A DNA stretch of 64,000 nucleotides from Helianthus annuus (GCF_002127325.2 NC_035433.2:93450033-93514032); one strand, 5' to 3'. Positions 24,667-36,368 are shown, counted from the stretch's first letter. Notes: a model not told the origin generated them from the letters alone. Translations and numbers: made by a program.

Positions 24667-24995
24667 GGTTCGCGTTTTCGAACAAACAGGTCCGCTTTTT
24701 TGTACATTAGTGAATAGGTTCGCTCGAAATACCTGTGTGGTTCGCTCTTTCAGACAATCTTACTGTCAGGTTCGCTCGAACGGACACATACAGATCCGCT
24801 CGAACGAACAATTCTGGTTCGCTCATACTGACATTGACTGGTCCGCTCGAACGGACATAGTTGGGTTCGCTTTTTAGTACAGTTTCTGGTTCGCTTGAAC
24901 TGATATTTGTCTGGTCCACTCGAACGGACATTGCTGGTTCGCTTATCTGAACTTATCAGATCCGCTTATCTGTCACGTGTACAGATTGGTTCGCT
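24667..24995 (+). repeat. Periodic 24-nt motif array in the copia-1 leader
   Basis: Fourteen copies of GGTTCGCT, or variants such as GGTCCGCT and GATCCGCT, start at 24667, 24689, 24717, 24739, 24769, 24793, 24816, 24840, 24864, 24888, 24913, 24936, 24959 and 24988. Spacing is 22-30 nt and mostly 23-25. Several continue as CGAACGGACA, making near-palindromes such as GTTCGCTCGAAC. The same motif recurs in the U3. Confidence 0.9.
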
Positions 24996-25066
24996 TTTGT
25001 GTCCTGTTTTTCAAAAGTTTAAGAAAATTTTCCTAAGTGTTGGTTGTTTTTGCAGGAATAATCAAA

Positions 25067-28000
25067 ATGGATGATATTTTCATGAATCCCTTCAGCGACA
25101 TGTATGCTTTCACGGGAAGTTCTGGAAACAACGATATGTCTTCAAGCAATACGAATGAGGATACACCTAAAGAGAAAAAGAAAGAAGCTTGGGAGTCGGA
25201 GAGTGCATTTGGTACATTCAACAAACCTCCGAAGCTAATGGCTATAGAAGATTATAGTAGGTGGTCTACAAAGTTTGAAGATTGGCTGATGGCATTCGCC
25301 TTTGCAAGTTGGAAGAGTATGAAAAATGGATATTCAAATGGAAAGAAGAATGGTGAAGCATTGAGATCAGAAGAAGAAATTGAAGGATTTGTAGCCGAGC
25401 AAAAGTGTGTGGCTTTACTGTTTCAGTCGGTGCGGGAAGACATCATTTCGTTGATAGATTACTCCAATGCAAAAGATTTATGGGAAAAACTCAAGAAGAA
25501 GTGTCTAGGAAGTAAAGAGATTGTAAAAAATAAAACGAAACTTCTTAGGAAAGAGTTTGACATGTTTGGTTGTCTTAAAAATGAATCGGTTTGTAAAATG
25601 ATTGAAAGGTTCGGTCATCTGAAGCTGGAACTTGCACGACATAAGATCACGTATTCTGATGAAGAACTTGTTGACAAATTGTTCGATTCATTACCAGATG
25701 AAGTGGATTGGAGATACTATGCACTGATGTTGAAGAACACTATTGCTCCTGAACAGTTGACTCCAGATTTGGTGATTGAGAGACTTGAAAGTCATGAGCT
25801 AGAACTGAAGAAAACATACAAAGTCAATCACTCATCTTATCAGCAAAACCTGGATTTGTACTATCCGAAAAGCTTGATGCCGAAAGCTACTTCTCCAAAA
25901 ACTGCATTTTCTGCTGAGAATGTTTCTTCAGCAAACAAAGAAAGTCAAAGCAGTTCAAACAGTGGAAGTCACAGTGGTTATCACAGTGGGTCTACATCTT
26001 CTGCAAATCGTTCTGATGCGAAGTTTTCTTGCAACATCGCAATAGATTTGAAGAACGCACAGAATTTTGATGAGGAGTCGGCTAAGCAACAGATGGTTTT
26101 CTTGGCATCTGTGTTGGAATCATATGAAGGGTTGGTGGCTGGTAAGATCGGGAATACAAATCTGACGAAAGAAGATTACGATCAGATAGACCCCGAAGAA
26201 ATGGAACTAATCGACATTCGTTGGGCGATGGCTAGTGCAGTTCGACGTGCACAACGTTTCATGGAGATTACTAGGAGAAAAACGATCGGTGGTCCGTCTA
26301 CAAAGTTGGGGTTCGACAAATCCAAGGTGACATGCTTTAAGTGTAAACAGAAGGGTCACTTCAAGCGGGAATGCAGAAATGCGTACGCAGATGAGTCAGA
26401 GAATCCATTTCGAGATGATTACTACAAAAAGGCAATTTATCATCAAAATAAATCCGAGCCACCGAGATTGAAACAGACTAAAGATAATAGAGACAAATCA
26501 AGGGCTCTCGCAGTGATTTATGATGATGAGGGGTACGATTGGAGTAAGGAAGTGTTACCGGAAGAAGATGCGGTTGGTTACGCATTCATGGCTAATGATG
26601 ATGAACCGATTCCGTGGAAAGATGATCGTACTGACGAGCAGAAGTACTGTTATAGAAAGATGATTGCTGAAAACAGAATCTTGAAGATCTCTCGCATTTA
26701 TCTGGAAGCAGGACGAGCAAATAGATGGGATCCAGATAGGGAATGTTATCTTGATCGATATGGAAACATTGCGATTGATGACAGCACACTTGATATGGAA
26801 GCCATCATCAAGGGGATAAAAGAGGATGATGAGTATTGGCAGCACAAGTGGTGGGGAACGCCAACTGAGAAGATGATTGAAGAAGAGAAAGAGAAAGAGA
26901 GAAAGGAGAAAGAGAAGAAAGAGATGAAAGAGATTGAGAAAGCAATGCAGGTTGATACTGGCTTGATCGATACTACGCAGGAGTTGACGTCTGAAAACCT
27001 GGGAAAGATGGCTGACAAAGTGCTAGCTGCGAAAGCACTTGAGGTAGACCCTAATTCTGTTACTGAGTCAAAGGGGCAGGTCAGTCAAATTGTGTCAACA
27101 AATGTGTCAGGTAACAAGATTGATGGAAATGTTGACTGCAAAAATTGCACCAAACAATGCAATTTTTGTAGCACTGTCACGTATCTTAACAATGAGAAAA
27201 TCAAGAATCTGACAACGAAAGTTAAAAATGTTGAGGATCAGATTCTAGGTCGTGACAAAAATGTAAAAGCTTCAACCGAACGGATCAAAGAATTAACAAC
27301 TCAAATTGAAAATGATAAAATTGATCGTGAGAAAATAAAATGTGAAAATGAAAAGTTAATTCTTGAGAATCGTCAAATTTCTGAAAAGTTTGAAAAATTG
27401 AAAAGCATTGTTAAAGATAGTGATGATCGAAATGGCAAAACATTTAAAGAAAATGAACATCTAAGATTTGTGGTGAGAATAAAAGAAGAATTAATTAACA
27501 ATCAACTGGATGAAATTGCTAAATTGAAACTTAAAGTTCAAGAAGCAGAAATTGAAAATGAAAGAATTCAGTTGAAGTTAAACAGCTATAGCTCAGCAAG
27601 CTTTGTTTTGCAGCATATTGTTCCCAAACCAATAGGGAAAAACAAAGCTGGCGAGGATGTGTTTTCTGATGGAATGGGTGTAGGGTTTCACAAAGTTCCA
27701 CCGCCAATCTTAGACAACTACACGAAAAAACAGTCTAGTTTGGTGGAAATTGAGGAAGAAAGTGATGTTAAACTTCCTGAGAACATTGATGTCACGTTCA
27801 CGTCTTCCAATGACGAGGGTGTCCAAAGTGATGTGGTGAAAAGTGTGGTAGACAAAGTGCTTAAACCGGATTGTGACACTTCTGAGGAGGATGGGTGTTT
27901 CTTGGATAAATACATTCCGAAACAAAAGTCCAAGAACAACTTAGATGAAGAATCAAACCTTGTCATGTACAAGATTATGGGTTCGGATAAGTTGTTTTCG

Positions 28001-28822
28001 GATTCAGAGTTTCCGATCGAGAATGTTAACATGAACAAATTGACAAATGTTTTCAAACTTGTTGAAGTCGAGTTGTCAGCAGTGAATACTCTGAGTCGAA
28101 AGAAAGACAGGGTTTACAACAAGAAAACTGGTTATCCACTGCGTTTTTACAATAATAACAGAAACAACTGGTCGGGTGGTTATCAGGGGGGTAAACCGTT
28201 TCAGAAAAAGAATGTTTCACACAAGAGGTTTGTCGAAAAGAAAAAGTTTGTGAACAGTTCAAGTTCACTTGCTGATGAAGAAAAAGAAATTTTTTCAAAA
28301 TCAAACAAAGAATTTTTTGAGAAGAGAGCTTCACAGGCTCAGTCTGAAGGCACGAGTCGGGTAGCTGATACTCGTACTTGTTTTAGATGTGAACAGGTTG
28401 GTCATATTGCACGAAAGTGTACATATGTGAAGCCTAAGACTGAAGCTATGAAGGTTCAACAAAAGAAGGTTGATGTGAAGGGTAAAGCACCGATGTATGT
28501 TGAGAAGAAAGTGGTTGAGAAGAAAAACGTTAAAATCGACAACGTAAAAGCAAAAACTGAACCCGTAAAGAAATTGGTAACTCAAAATGAAAAATTTTAT
28601 AAAAGGGTTGCAGAAACTCAACAAGTGTGGAAACCAAAAATTGAATCAAAAGTTGAGAAGAAAGTTTCAAATTCTGAAGAGAAAAAGGCTGAAGAGCCAA
28701 TTATTGTTGATTATGATGCAAATTTTCCGCCTCTCGAGGCTGAAAATTTCAAAATTCAAATTGCGAGAGTCAAGGTTGCACCTAAGGCTGATGAGGCCTG
28801 GGTGGACTCAATGTTTGACTAA
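25067..28822 (+). CDS. Copia-1 gag (1251 aa), intact
   Basis: The frame is open from ATG 25067 (MDDIFMNPF) to TAA 28822. The in-frame upstream start is not an ATG and lies in the leader. Residues from about 60 to 250 resemble the copia gag core, with W-E-x-L motifs. A CCHC knuckle (CFKCKQKGHFKREC) starts near residue 423, and a second (CFRCEQVGHIARKC) near 1105. A CxxC-CxxC cluster (CKNCTKQCNFC) precedes a long charged heptad-rich stretch at about 708-845, likely a coiled coil. A Lys/Glu-rich tract follows. Gag would package element RNA and assemble particles. At over 1200 residues it is long for copia gag. Pol lies in another frame 68 nt downstream. Confidence 0.9.
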   Translation: MDDIFMNPFSDMYAFTGSSGNNDMSSSNTNEDTPKEKKKEAWESESAFGTFNKPPKLMAIEDYSRWSTKFEDWLMAFAFASWKSMKNGYSNGKKNGEALRSEEEIEGFVAEQKCVALLFQSVREDIISLIDYSNAKDLWEKLKKKCLGSKEIVKNKTKLLRKEFDMFGCLKNESVCKMIERFGHLKLELARHKITYSDEELVDKLFDSLPDEVDWRYYALMLKNTIAPEQLTPDLVIERLESHELELKKTYKVNHSSYQQNLDLYYPKSLMPKATSPKTAFSAENVSSANKESQSSSNSGSHSGYHSGSTSSANRSDAKFSCNIAIDLKNAQNFDEESAKQQMVFLASVLESYEGLVAGKIGNTNLTKEDYDQIDPEEMELIDIRWAMASAVRRAQRFMEITRRKTIGGPSTKLGFDKSKVTCFKCKQKGHFKRECRNAYADESENPFRDDYYKKAIYHQNKSEPPRLKQTKDNRDKSRALAVIYDDEGYDWSKEVLPEEDAVGYAFMANDDEPIPWKDDRTDEQKYCYRKMIAENRILKISRIYLEAGRANRWDPDRECYLDRYGNIAIDDSTLDMEAIIKGIKEDDEYWQHKWWGTPTEKMIEEEKEKERKEKEKKEMKEIEKAMQVDTGLIDTTQELTSENLGKMADKVLAAKALEVDPNSVTESKGQVSQIVSTNVSGNKIDGNVDCKNCTKQCNFCSTVTYLNNEKIKNLTTKVKNVEDQILGRDKNVKASTERIKELTTQIENDKIDREKIKCENEKLILENRQISEKFEKLKSIVKDSDDRNGKTFKENEHLRFVVRIKEELINNQLDEIAKLKLKVQEAEIENERIQLKLNSYSSASFVLQHIVPKPIGKNKAGEDVFSDGMGVGFHKVPPPILDNYTKKQSSLVEIEEESDVKLPENIDVTFTSSNDEGVQSDVVKSVVDKVLKPDCDTSEEDGCFLDKYIPKQKSKNNLDEESNLVMYKIMGSDKLFSDSEFPIENVNMNKLTNVFKLVEVELSAVNTLSRKKDRVYNKKTGYPLRFYNNNRNNWSGGYQGGKPFQKKNVSHKRFVEKKKFVNSSSSLADEEKEIFSKSNKEFFEKRASQAQSEGTSRVADTRTCFRCEQVGHIARKCTYVKPKTEAMKVQQKKVDVKGKAPMYVEKKVVEKKNVKIDNVKAKTEPVKKLVTQNEKFYKRVAETQQVWKPKIESKVEKKVSNSEEKKAEEPIIVDYDANFPPLEAENFKIQIARVKVAPKADEAWVDSMFD

Positions 28823-28890
28823 ACAGTTTGAGTTTCCGGAGCTTCCTGGTTAGCGAAGCATGAATCGGCATCTTTCTTGAAGTTGTTTAA

Positions 28891-31800
28891 ATGATGATTT
28901 GTTATGTGCAGGATCTTCCAAAACTTGTATCCAGGTGGATAATGGATAGTGGAGCGTCAAGGCATATGACAGGGAAGACCGCATTGCTGTATGATGTGAA
29001 TAACATTAACGGTGGTTATGTGGGTTTTGCGGGTAATCAAGGAGGAAGGATCATAGGTGAAGGAACATTGTCAAATGGCATTATAACGTTTGAGAGAGTT
29101 ATTACATCGCTGAGCTGGAGAACAACCTGCTGAGTATCTCCCAGATCTGTGACAGGATGTATACTACTCATTTCACCGACAAAGAATGTTTGATCTTGAA
29201 ACCGGGATTTGTGATACCTAAAGACTGGATCATCATGAGGGCACCAAGAGTCAACGATCTGTACGTGTTGGACATGAGCGTCGCTACTACAACCACGGGT
29301 CAGGCTCATTGTTTTGTGTCCAGAGCAACGGAGAAAGAGTCAAGGTTATGGCACCGAAAGATGGGGCATATTCACCTAAGGAAAATGAATCACTTGGTAC
29401 ATAACGATTTGGTCACTGGAGTGCATGTTAAAGGTTTTCATCTGGAAGGGGAGTGCATAAGTTGTGTCAAAGGCAAACAGAAGAAAAAGTCACACCCTAC
29501 AAAGCAAGTCAATTCAGTTTCAAGACCTTTGGAAAGACTTCACATGGATTTGTTCGGTCCAGTGAATGTCAAGAGTATAACAGGAGATTACTACTGTTTG
29601 GTCGTGACTGATGATTATTCCAGATTTTCGTGGGTTTCATTCTTGAAATCAAAAGATGAAACGTTTGACAGCTTGATGGCATTGTTTAAAAGAATTGAGA
29701 ATCTGTACCAGAGGCCTATTTGTAGGATTCGAAGTGATAATGGTACTGAATTCAAAAACAGTAAGATGGAATAATTTTGTGATGAAAGAGGTATACTGCA
29801 TGAGTTTAGTGCGCCGTACAATCCGCAGCAGAATGGAGTTGCAGAACGCAAAAACCGGACGCCAATCGAAACAGCCAGAACGATGCTTGCAGATTCTAAG
29901 TTACCAATTAATTTCTGGGCTGAAGCTGTTTCTGCTGCATGCTATACTCTCAACAGAGTTCTTACTGTAAAGAAGTTCAACAAGACGTGTTTTGAGCTAC
30001 TCAATAAACGCAAGCCGAATTTGAAGCATCTAGAACCGTTTGGGTCACCCTGTACGGTGATAGAGCCTAAAGGAAAGTTTGGTCCAAAGAGCGTTGAGGG
30101 AATCTTTGTGGGTTATTCAAGTCCTTTGCGACGCGTTTTCATTCCAAGAGACAAGCAGATTATTGAGGCAGCAAATGTTGAATGTCAGGGGTACACTATG
30201 CCGCCACAGAATCCTGGTGATTCATGGCGTTATCATTATGACAAACTTTGGGATTCGTTTGACATGAGAGAAGAATCCGAGGAAGAAGCAGATTTCTTTG
30301 ATGAGCTGGATATTTTGCGAGAGTATGAGTCGCAGCTCAGGTTTCCAGCGGAATATTCTAGAAGACCTCGGGAAACTTCAAATGACGATGAAGCAGGTCC
30401 TAGTAATGTTGGTGAAAATGATGATGAAGTTGCTCCTGGTAATCAGTCGGAGGTGAATGATGATCAAGAAGCTGAAAATATGCCAGTTTTTTACCATGGT
30501 GATTCAGACCTTGAGGGGGAGCAGATCCAGTTGTCAAGTCAAACAAACCAAGTTGGTGCACAAGATGCAGAGCAGAATGTTACTAATCTGGAGGGAAATG
30601 TAGAAGTTCCAAGCGAAGTGATGCCGCGAACTCTTTCTTATCATCCAGAGGAGTTGATAATAGGAGAATTGCAATCGGGCGTTCGCACGAGACGTCAAAT
30701 TGACCAGGGCTTAACATGTTTTTATTCTACAGTAGCACCTTTACAAACTGAATTTTCATTAAGTTGTTTTATCTCGCAGGTTGAACCGAGAACTTACAAA
30801 GAGGCGCTTACTGAAGACTCTTGGGTCATCGCGATGCAAGAAGAGTTAAGTCAGTTTGAAAAGTTGGGGGTGTGGAAGTTAGTTGATTTGCCGGATGGTC
30901 AAAGGAAAATCAATACAAAATGGGTTTTCAAATGTAAGAGGGACGACAAAGGAGTGGTTGTAAGGAACAAAGCTCGACTCGTTGTTCAGGGTTTTAGTCA
31001 ACAGGAGGGGATTGATTTTACCGAAGTCTATGCTCCTGTCGCACGACTAGAGGCTATCAGAATTTTTCTAGCATTTGCGTCTTGGAAGAATTTCAAAGTA
31101 TATCAGTTAGATGTTAAATCAGCGTTTCTTTATCGGAAGGTCAAAGAGGAGGTTTATGTTGGTCAGCCGCCGGGATTTACTGACCCAATCAACAAGAACA
31201 AAGTTTATTTGCTGGACAAAGCGTTGTATGGTTTACATCAGGCGCCGAGGGCCTGGTACGAGACTTTGTCTCAACACCTACTCGCTAACCAGTTCATACG
31301 TGGAAAAGTGGATGCCACTCTCTTCACTAAAGTCGTTGATGGTCATCTTCTGATAGTACAAATTTATGTGGACGATATAATTTTTGGGTCAACGAATGAG
31401 AAATTGTGCAAAGATTTCGAACAGGTGATGAAGCAGAAATTCGAAATGTCATCAATGGGGGAGATGAAATTCTTTCTGGGTCTACAAGTTGAACAACTTC
31501 CTGAGGGAATTTTCATTCATCAAACGAAGTACGTGCATGATATTCTAGAGAAATTTGGAATGTCAAGTTCTACTCCAGCTGCTACCCCACTTGCGACTAA
31601 TCATGGGATTCACCCAGATCTCACCGGAGACAGGGCTGATGAAACGTTTTACCGTTCCATGATAGGTTCTTTGATGTATCTGACTGCTTCATGTCCTGAC
31701 ATCATGTACCCAACGTGCCTCACAGCAAGATTTCAGTCTAACCCGAGAGCATCGCACATGATTATTGTCAAGAGGATATTACGTTACCTGAAAGGTACTC

Positions 31801-32408
31801 CGTCATTGGGGTTATGGTATCCTAGAAAAGGCGATTTTACGCTCGAAGGGTATTCCGATTCGGATTTCGGATGCTGCAAAGTCAACGCGAAATCAACAAC
31901 TGCAGGATGCCAGTTCTTTGGTCCGAGATTGGTTACCTGGCAGTGTAAGAAACAAACATCTGTGGCGCTATCTACATGTGAAGCGGAGTACGTTTCTGCT
32001 AGCAGTTGCTGCTCTCAGATCTTGTGGATACAGCAACAGATGCGCGACAACGGTTTGCAGTTTCTTAACACACCTCTGTTTGTTGATAATGAGGCCGCAA
32101 TTAATATAACTAAAAATCCAGTACATCACGCTAAAACTAAACATATCGAAATTCGTCATCACTTTATTCGCGATTGCTTCGAGAAAAAGTTGATACGAAT
32201 TGAGAAAATCCACACTGACGAACAAAAAGCTGATTTGCATACCAAAGCTTTTGATAAAAATCGGTTTCAATATTTGTTAAAACTTAACGGTATGAAATTG
32301 CTTTCGGTGTCCGATGGGGTTGTGAGCGTTGATGAGAGTACTGTTGCGGATGAAGATGAGAAACAATCTGCGATGGTTTATCGATTTTTTATGTGTTTTG
32401 GTATTTAG
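28891..32408 (+). pseudogene. Copia-1 pol (PR-IN-RT-RNase H) with one frameshift and one stop
   Basis: Protease has MDSGASRHMTG with Asp at 28944. A one-base loss near 29100 shifts the frame. The next segment has the GAG-pre-integrase zinc finger and the integrase core with SDNGTEF. TAA at 29772-29774 interrupts the core after NSKME in the same frame, which then reads on to 32408. RT has YVDD at 31364-31375 and [11 protein letters not shown] where [11 protein letters not shown] is usual. RNase H and the terminal ADLHTKAF motif close the gene. Where pol starts is uncertain: ATG 28891 is the first Met, but TTATGTGCAG just after it looks like a splice acceptor. Two lesions and young LTRs fit a recently inactivated copy. 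Confidence 0.9.
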
Positions 32409-33995
32409 GGGGAGATAGATAGTTGTACATAGTTTATTTTCAGAAAAATACAAAAACAGTAAAAAATGAAAAAATACAAAAACATGATAAAATTGAAAAA
32501 GAGCTTGTGTATATAGGGAAAATGATTGTACATCGGCTAGACAATTACAGTATGCTAAAGATTTGGAAAGACAAAATGAGTTAAACAGTCTCACTAACGA
32601 TGTGTCGATAGATTTTCGTACATTTAGTAAATTTATTCGGGATATAAACCTAAAATTTCAAACTGGTGAAATTCGTGGGGAACACTACTTGAATATATAG
32701 GTAACCCCTGAAATCTCGTTTGAAAGGTCTCGTATTCTGATATACTAGGTGTTTATACTCTATGATGTCTGGGGTATTATTCCGGGACTTCTGCTGAACA
32801 GTAGTTCTGACCTAGTCCTTGGCTATTACTTTATCCAAAATGCTTGAAATATAGCATAAAGCCCTCAGCTGATTAGACAATAAAATTGATAATCATCTGT
32901 TGTAGCTGAAAAGATCCGCTAAAGGGGACACACTGCAAAGTCGAAACTGATATCTCTCTGCTGAACGGAAGTTCTGACCTGAGATCCCTCAGTTCTCGCA
33001 TTTAACTCCTAATTTATGTACATACATCATTGTAGTATTCTTGCCTGTAAGACTGAATATTGGGATTCTGGATACGGGAGTATATTCAAGAGGTGGGACA
33101 CATGAATTGATCTAAGTTCTTAAGACACTTAAACGGTATCCTGAATAGATTGAAGTTTGTGTGAGAACTTAAGATGGATCAGTATATCGACAATCGAGGT
33201 GAATTGTTTAAATCTGTGTATGTAATGTAGCTTAACGGTACTTGTAATCTGTCTGAAAAGCTGATATGATTCCCTGACACGCTCGCCAAAAATAAAACTT
33301 GTAAATAGTTTACTTTCCGCAATTTAAGTTTTCTGTATTTCATTTCTTAGTTTAGATCACATTAAAAATCCAAAAAGATTTTACATTTCTGCTTTATTTT
33401 ATACAAACCAGAGTGGAAAGTTGATTGTCGGATTCTAGAAAGATGAAGCAGATGCAGGAGATTCTGAGCTGAAGAATGAGAAGAGCTTACATTGTTGGAA
33501 GTTTGATTGTTTTCAAAGTCACAAACAAGTTCATTAAGTTGATACTTGTTATTTTCAGAAAAAGTTAAAAATAATTTTACTAAATCAGTTTGTTTCGTCA
33601 AAAGATCAACCAGGGTCATTAATTTGAACTTGGTAGATTAATCAGGTGATTAGGGTCATTAACTTGAACCTGAATACTTGAGTGGATGTTTATAACTGAT
33701 TGAGTGTGAGTTTTATTGTTAGAAAAGATAGATCGTAACGTTATTGGTTGAGTAACAGGTTTGGAGACTTCTTTATTCCCAACGGAGGCAAATTGTCAAA
33801 GCTTGAACCAGATATTTCAGATCTCAGCATACTGAAAGGGGGAGTCTGGATCAACAGCTATTGGGAAGTTGAAATTAGAGCCAGGTGTTAATCCTGAAAT
33901 CTGTGAAGAATGCTTGTGAGAATAGACAGAGTTGAGGAAAAGACTAAGACTGAAGAATATGGAACTGAAGACTGATAAAGACTACGTCAACATCC
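32409..33995 (+). other. Copia-1 3' non-coding region with a conserved module
   Basis: No ORF is supportable. The stretch 32590-33290 is recognisably similar to 47600-48237 plus 50704-50770 in copia-2 and to 60590-61290 in fragment D. The motif CTGAAC-N4-AGTTCTGACCT or near occurs at 32794 and 32961. G-rich PPT-like tracts lie at 32408-32415 and 33835-33846. Confidence 0.75.
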
Positions 33996-34006
33996 AAGGG
34001 GGAGTC
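33996..34006 (+). other. Polypurine tract of copia-1
   Basis: AAGGGGGAGTC directly precedes the 3' LTR. Confidence 0.88.
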
Positions 34007-34432
34007 TGTTGATGCACGGAATGTCTGTTGACTGCGTCTACAAGAAGTCTGAAGTCAAGATTAGTCAACAGGGGGTCAAAATGTAAAATATGTAACATTT
34101 GTATATAGGTTCGCTTTTATGTACATGTTGCATAGTGGTCCGCTCATAGGGTCTTAGCTGGTCCGCCTTTATGTCACTTTGTAACAGGTCCACTTATTTG
34201 ACCTGTCACATAAGCGAACCTGGAAGGCTATATATAGGGATGTTCATTAGAGCGGATCATTAGTGGTGTTTGTATGCTGGAGCGAAACTCTGTCAAAATT
34301 TCAGTAGAAAAGCAATAAAAGCAAAGGAAATTAATAGGACAAGCTGTTGTAACCTTGCATATTCTGATTCCGCCTTTATATGTGAGGATGAGCTACTCTG
34401 ACTGACTTTTCGGGTCAAACAACGGTCTAACA
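34007..34432 (+). repeat. 3' LTR of copia-1
   Basis: This 426-bp LTR differs from the 5' LTR at five positions and has a TATA box at 34229-34236. It is followed by target duplication TTCAC. Confidence 0.93.
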
Positions 34433-34437
34433 TTCAC

Positions 34438-35331
34438 CTATCCTTCACAGCTGCGTAAAGCGATCGAGAGTTGCGAGTGCGGGTAGCGAGATTGCGAGCA
34501 ACATAGCATGCGATTTGTTAACGGTGTGTAGTGAGTTGTGTGCAAGAAGCGTTAGATCGAAACCATCAGTATCTCAAAACGCTAACAAATAAGCATATAA
34601 AACCACATAAATCAGGTAAAATCCACACAAAAGCGATAAATTACAGAGTTAGCGTCGGCGAAATCCAGAATTGAAACACATAAAATCGAGAATAGATTGT
34701 CTTGGGTGTTTAGACATCGACTACCCAAAGTGGCTCGACTATTCACAAAGACTTCGAGCACACATTTTGGCCTAATGGACTGTGCTCTATCACCGGCGTA
34801 CGGTGAATGGCACGCATCTTTTCGGTTATAATGTGACTCAAGTCGTTGGAGTCCGTCGAGACTTTGGTGAGAGTTTTGTAAAACCAAAATAAAGAGCGGA
34901 ACAAGTCACCAAGATTCGGGTTTCACCCCAAACTTAACGACTACGTTCCTGTTTGTGTGGTAGAATCACGAGATAGCGAGAGAAGATCTCGTCGAAGTAC
35001 GGGTTTCATTCCAGATTCAACGTAAATTCGCGTGTTTATAGTAAAAATGCGGGTCGAACAAGCGATCCAATCGAGAGTTTGCGTTTTTCACACCTAGTCT
35101 CGACCTAATCACTCGTTCATTTTCGAAAATAGTGCAGTGCATCTGCCTTAGGAAAGGCAGAGTGATAGAGTATAGCATGATTGCGAGTTGATCGAATAAC
35201 AGAAATAGGCTCGCGCGGAGCCCCTACCGGGTTTGCACAAGGCGGTCTGTTGGTAATTAGACTATAGACTGGGTCTTTTCTAAGACATCGACCCGGACTA
35301 GGTGGAGTCTTGCCTAATTCCCTATAGTTAT
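34438..35331 (-). other. Gypsy B leader, PBS-proximal piece
   Basis: Untranslated leader sequence with no convincing ORF. It contains GCGATCGAGAGTTGCGAG-like short repeats near 34460. Confidence 0.65.
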
Positions 35332-35344
35332 GGCTCTGATACCA
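35332..35344 (-). other. Primer-binding site of gypsy B
   Basis: TGGTATCAGAGCC on the minus strand, 3 nt from the LTR edge. Confidence 0.9.
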
Positions 35345-36194
35345 ATCTGTCACACCCCAACCGATGGCGGAATCATCGGGGCTCAACACTGAGCGAAACA
35401 GATTGTCCAAGAGAAATCCATAACAACAATAATTACCGGATATTAATCATTATGTCCCATACCATAATATATCAAATAAAAGCAGTTATTACAGACATTG
35501 TTTTCTCAAAGACAGATCAAATGTTCCGACAACTCAGATTTTATTAGGTTTGTTTCTAGACTCCATCCTAGCTTGATTTCAGCAAATAGCAAGCAAGCAT
35601 CCTAAACACCTGTCACATACGTTAAAATAAAAGTCAATACACATAGTGTAAAGGTGAGCATACAACTTTAATAGTATAATAGATAGCGAAAATCGTTTAC
35701 GCATAACCAGCATGTAACATGTAGCAAAGTGAAGCTAGTAGGTTATCGACAATGAAATATGCACAGACGTGACTACGAGTTGTAGAATGCGCAACACATA
35801 TCCCCACTGGGACACGTGAAGTAAAGCCCTTAACAACCCTTGTCCACGATAGGTGCTGAGTCCAAACTATAATACTATCGTTGCTAAGGTGTCAGGCAAC
35901 AATCACGGTGTAAACATAACATACAAGTATTCATCGAGTAACACGTATAACATGCAATAACGGTCAGCGTATAAATAGTGTTCGCGTTGTGTGTTGATTG
36001 TGATTTGAGTAAGTAACGTATGTAACACCCAAAAGTGCGCAAAGCAAAAAGGGTTCGAGTATACTTATAGATCGTGTTTAATAAATAAAAACTCTCTTGG
36101 ATTGAAGGGAGCGCTGAGTAATTAGCCTCAACAGTTAACGATAGCATAAACGAAGAACGGCGCGTTAAACGACGCAAGTGAACTAAGTGACGAA

Positions 36195-36291
36195 TGGTCA
36201 TCCGAACGGATGGCCATTCGATCGGATGACAATCCGGTTGGATGGTCATCCGGTCGAATGGCCATTCGGTCGGATTGCCACTCGTTTGGGA
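36195..36291. repeat. 16-bp tandem array in gypsy B LTR, main leader cluster
   Basis: Six head-to-tail units start at 36195, 36211, 36227, 36243, 36259 and 36275, for example TGGCCATTCGATCGGA and TGGTCATCCGAACGGA. The last unit has 17 bp. Confidence 0.92.
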
Positions 36292-36368
36292 TGGATGTGT
36301 TTATGTATGATGGCTTTAAAGTTTTCGTTGTAGCATTTTCAAAACAAAGAAGTATCTCTACCTTTCAG

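Larger units (their letters stand above)
24015..34432 (+). mobile_element. Ty1/copia element copia-1, Sirevirus-like, nearly complete
   Basis: Two 426-bp LTRs (24015-24440 and 34007-34432) run TGTTGATG to CTAACA or CCAACA and differ at 5 positions by my count. The target duplication TTCAC is perfect at 24010-24014 and 34433-34437. The order is LTR, PBS, 0.6-kb repeat-rich leader, very long gag, pol with protease-integrase-RT-RNase H, 1.6-kb 3' non-coding region, PPT, LTR. The copia domain order is clear. A long coiled-coil gag and several G-rich PPT-like tracts recall Sireviruses, but lineage assignment needs a phylogeny. Confidence 0.93.
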
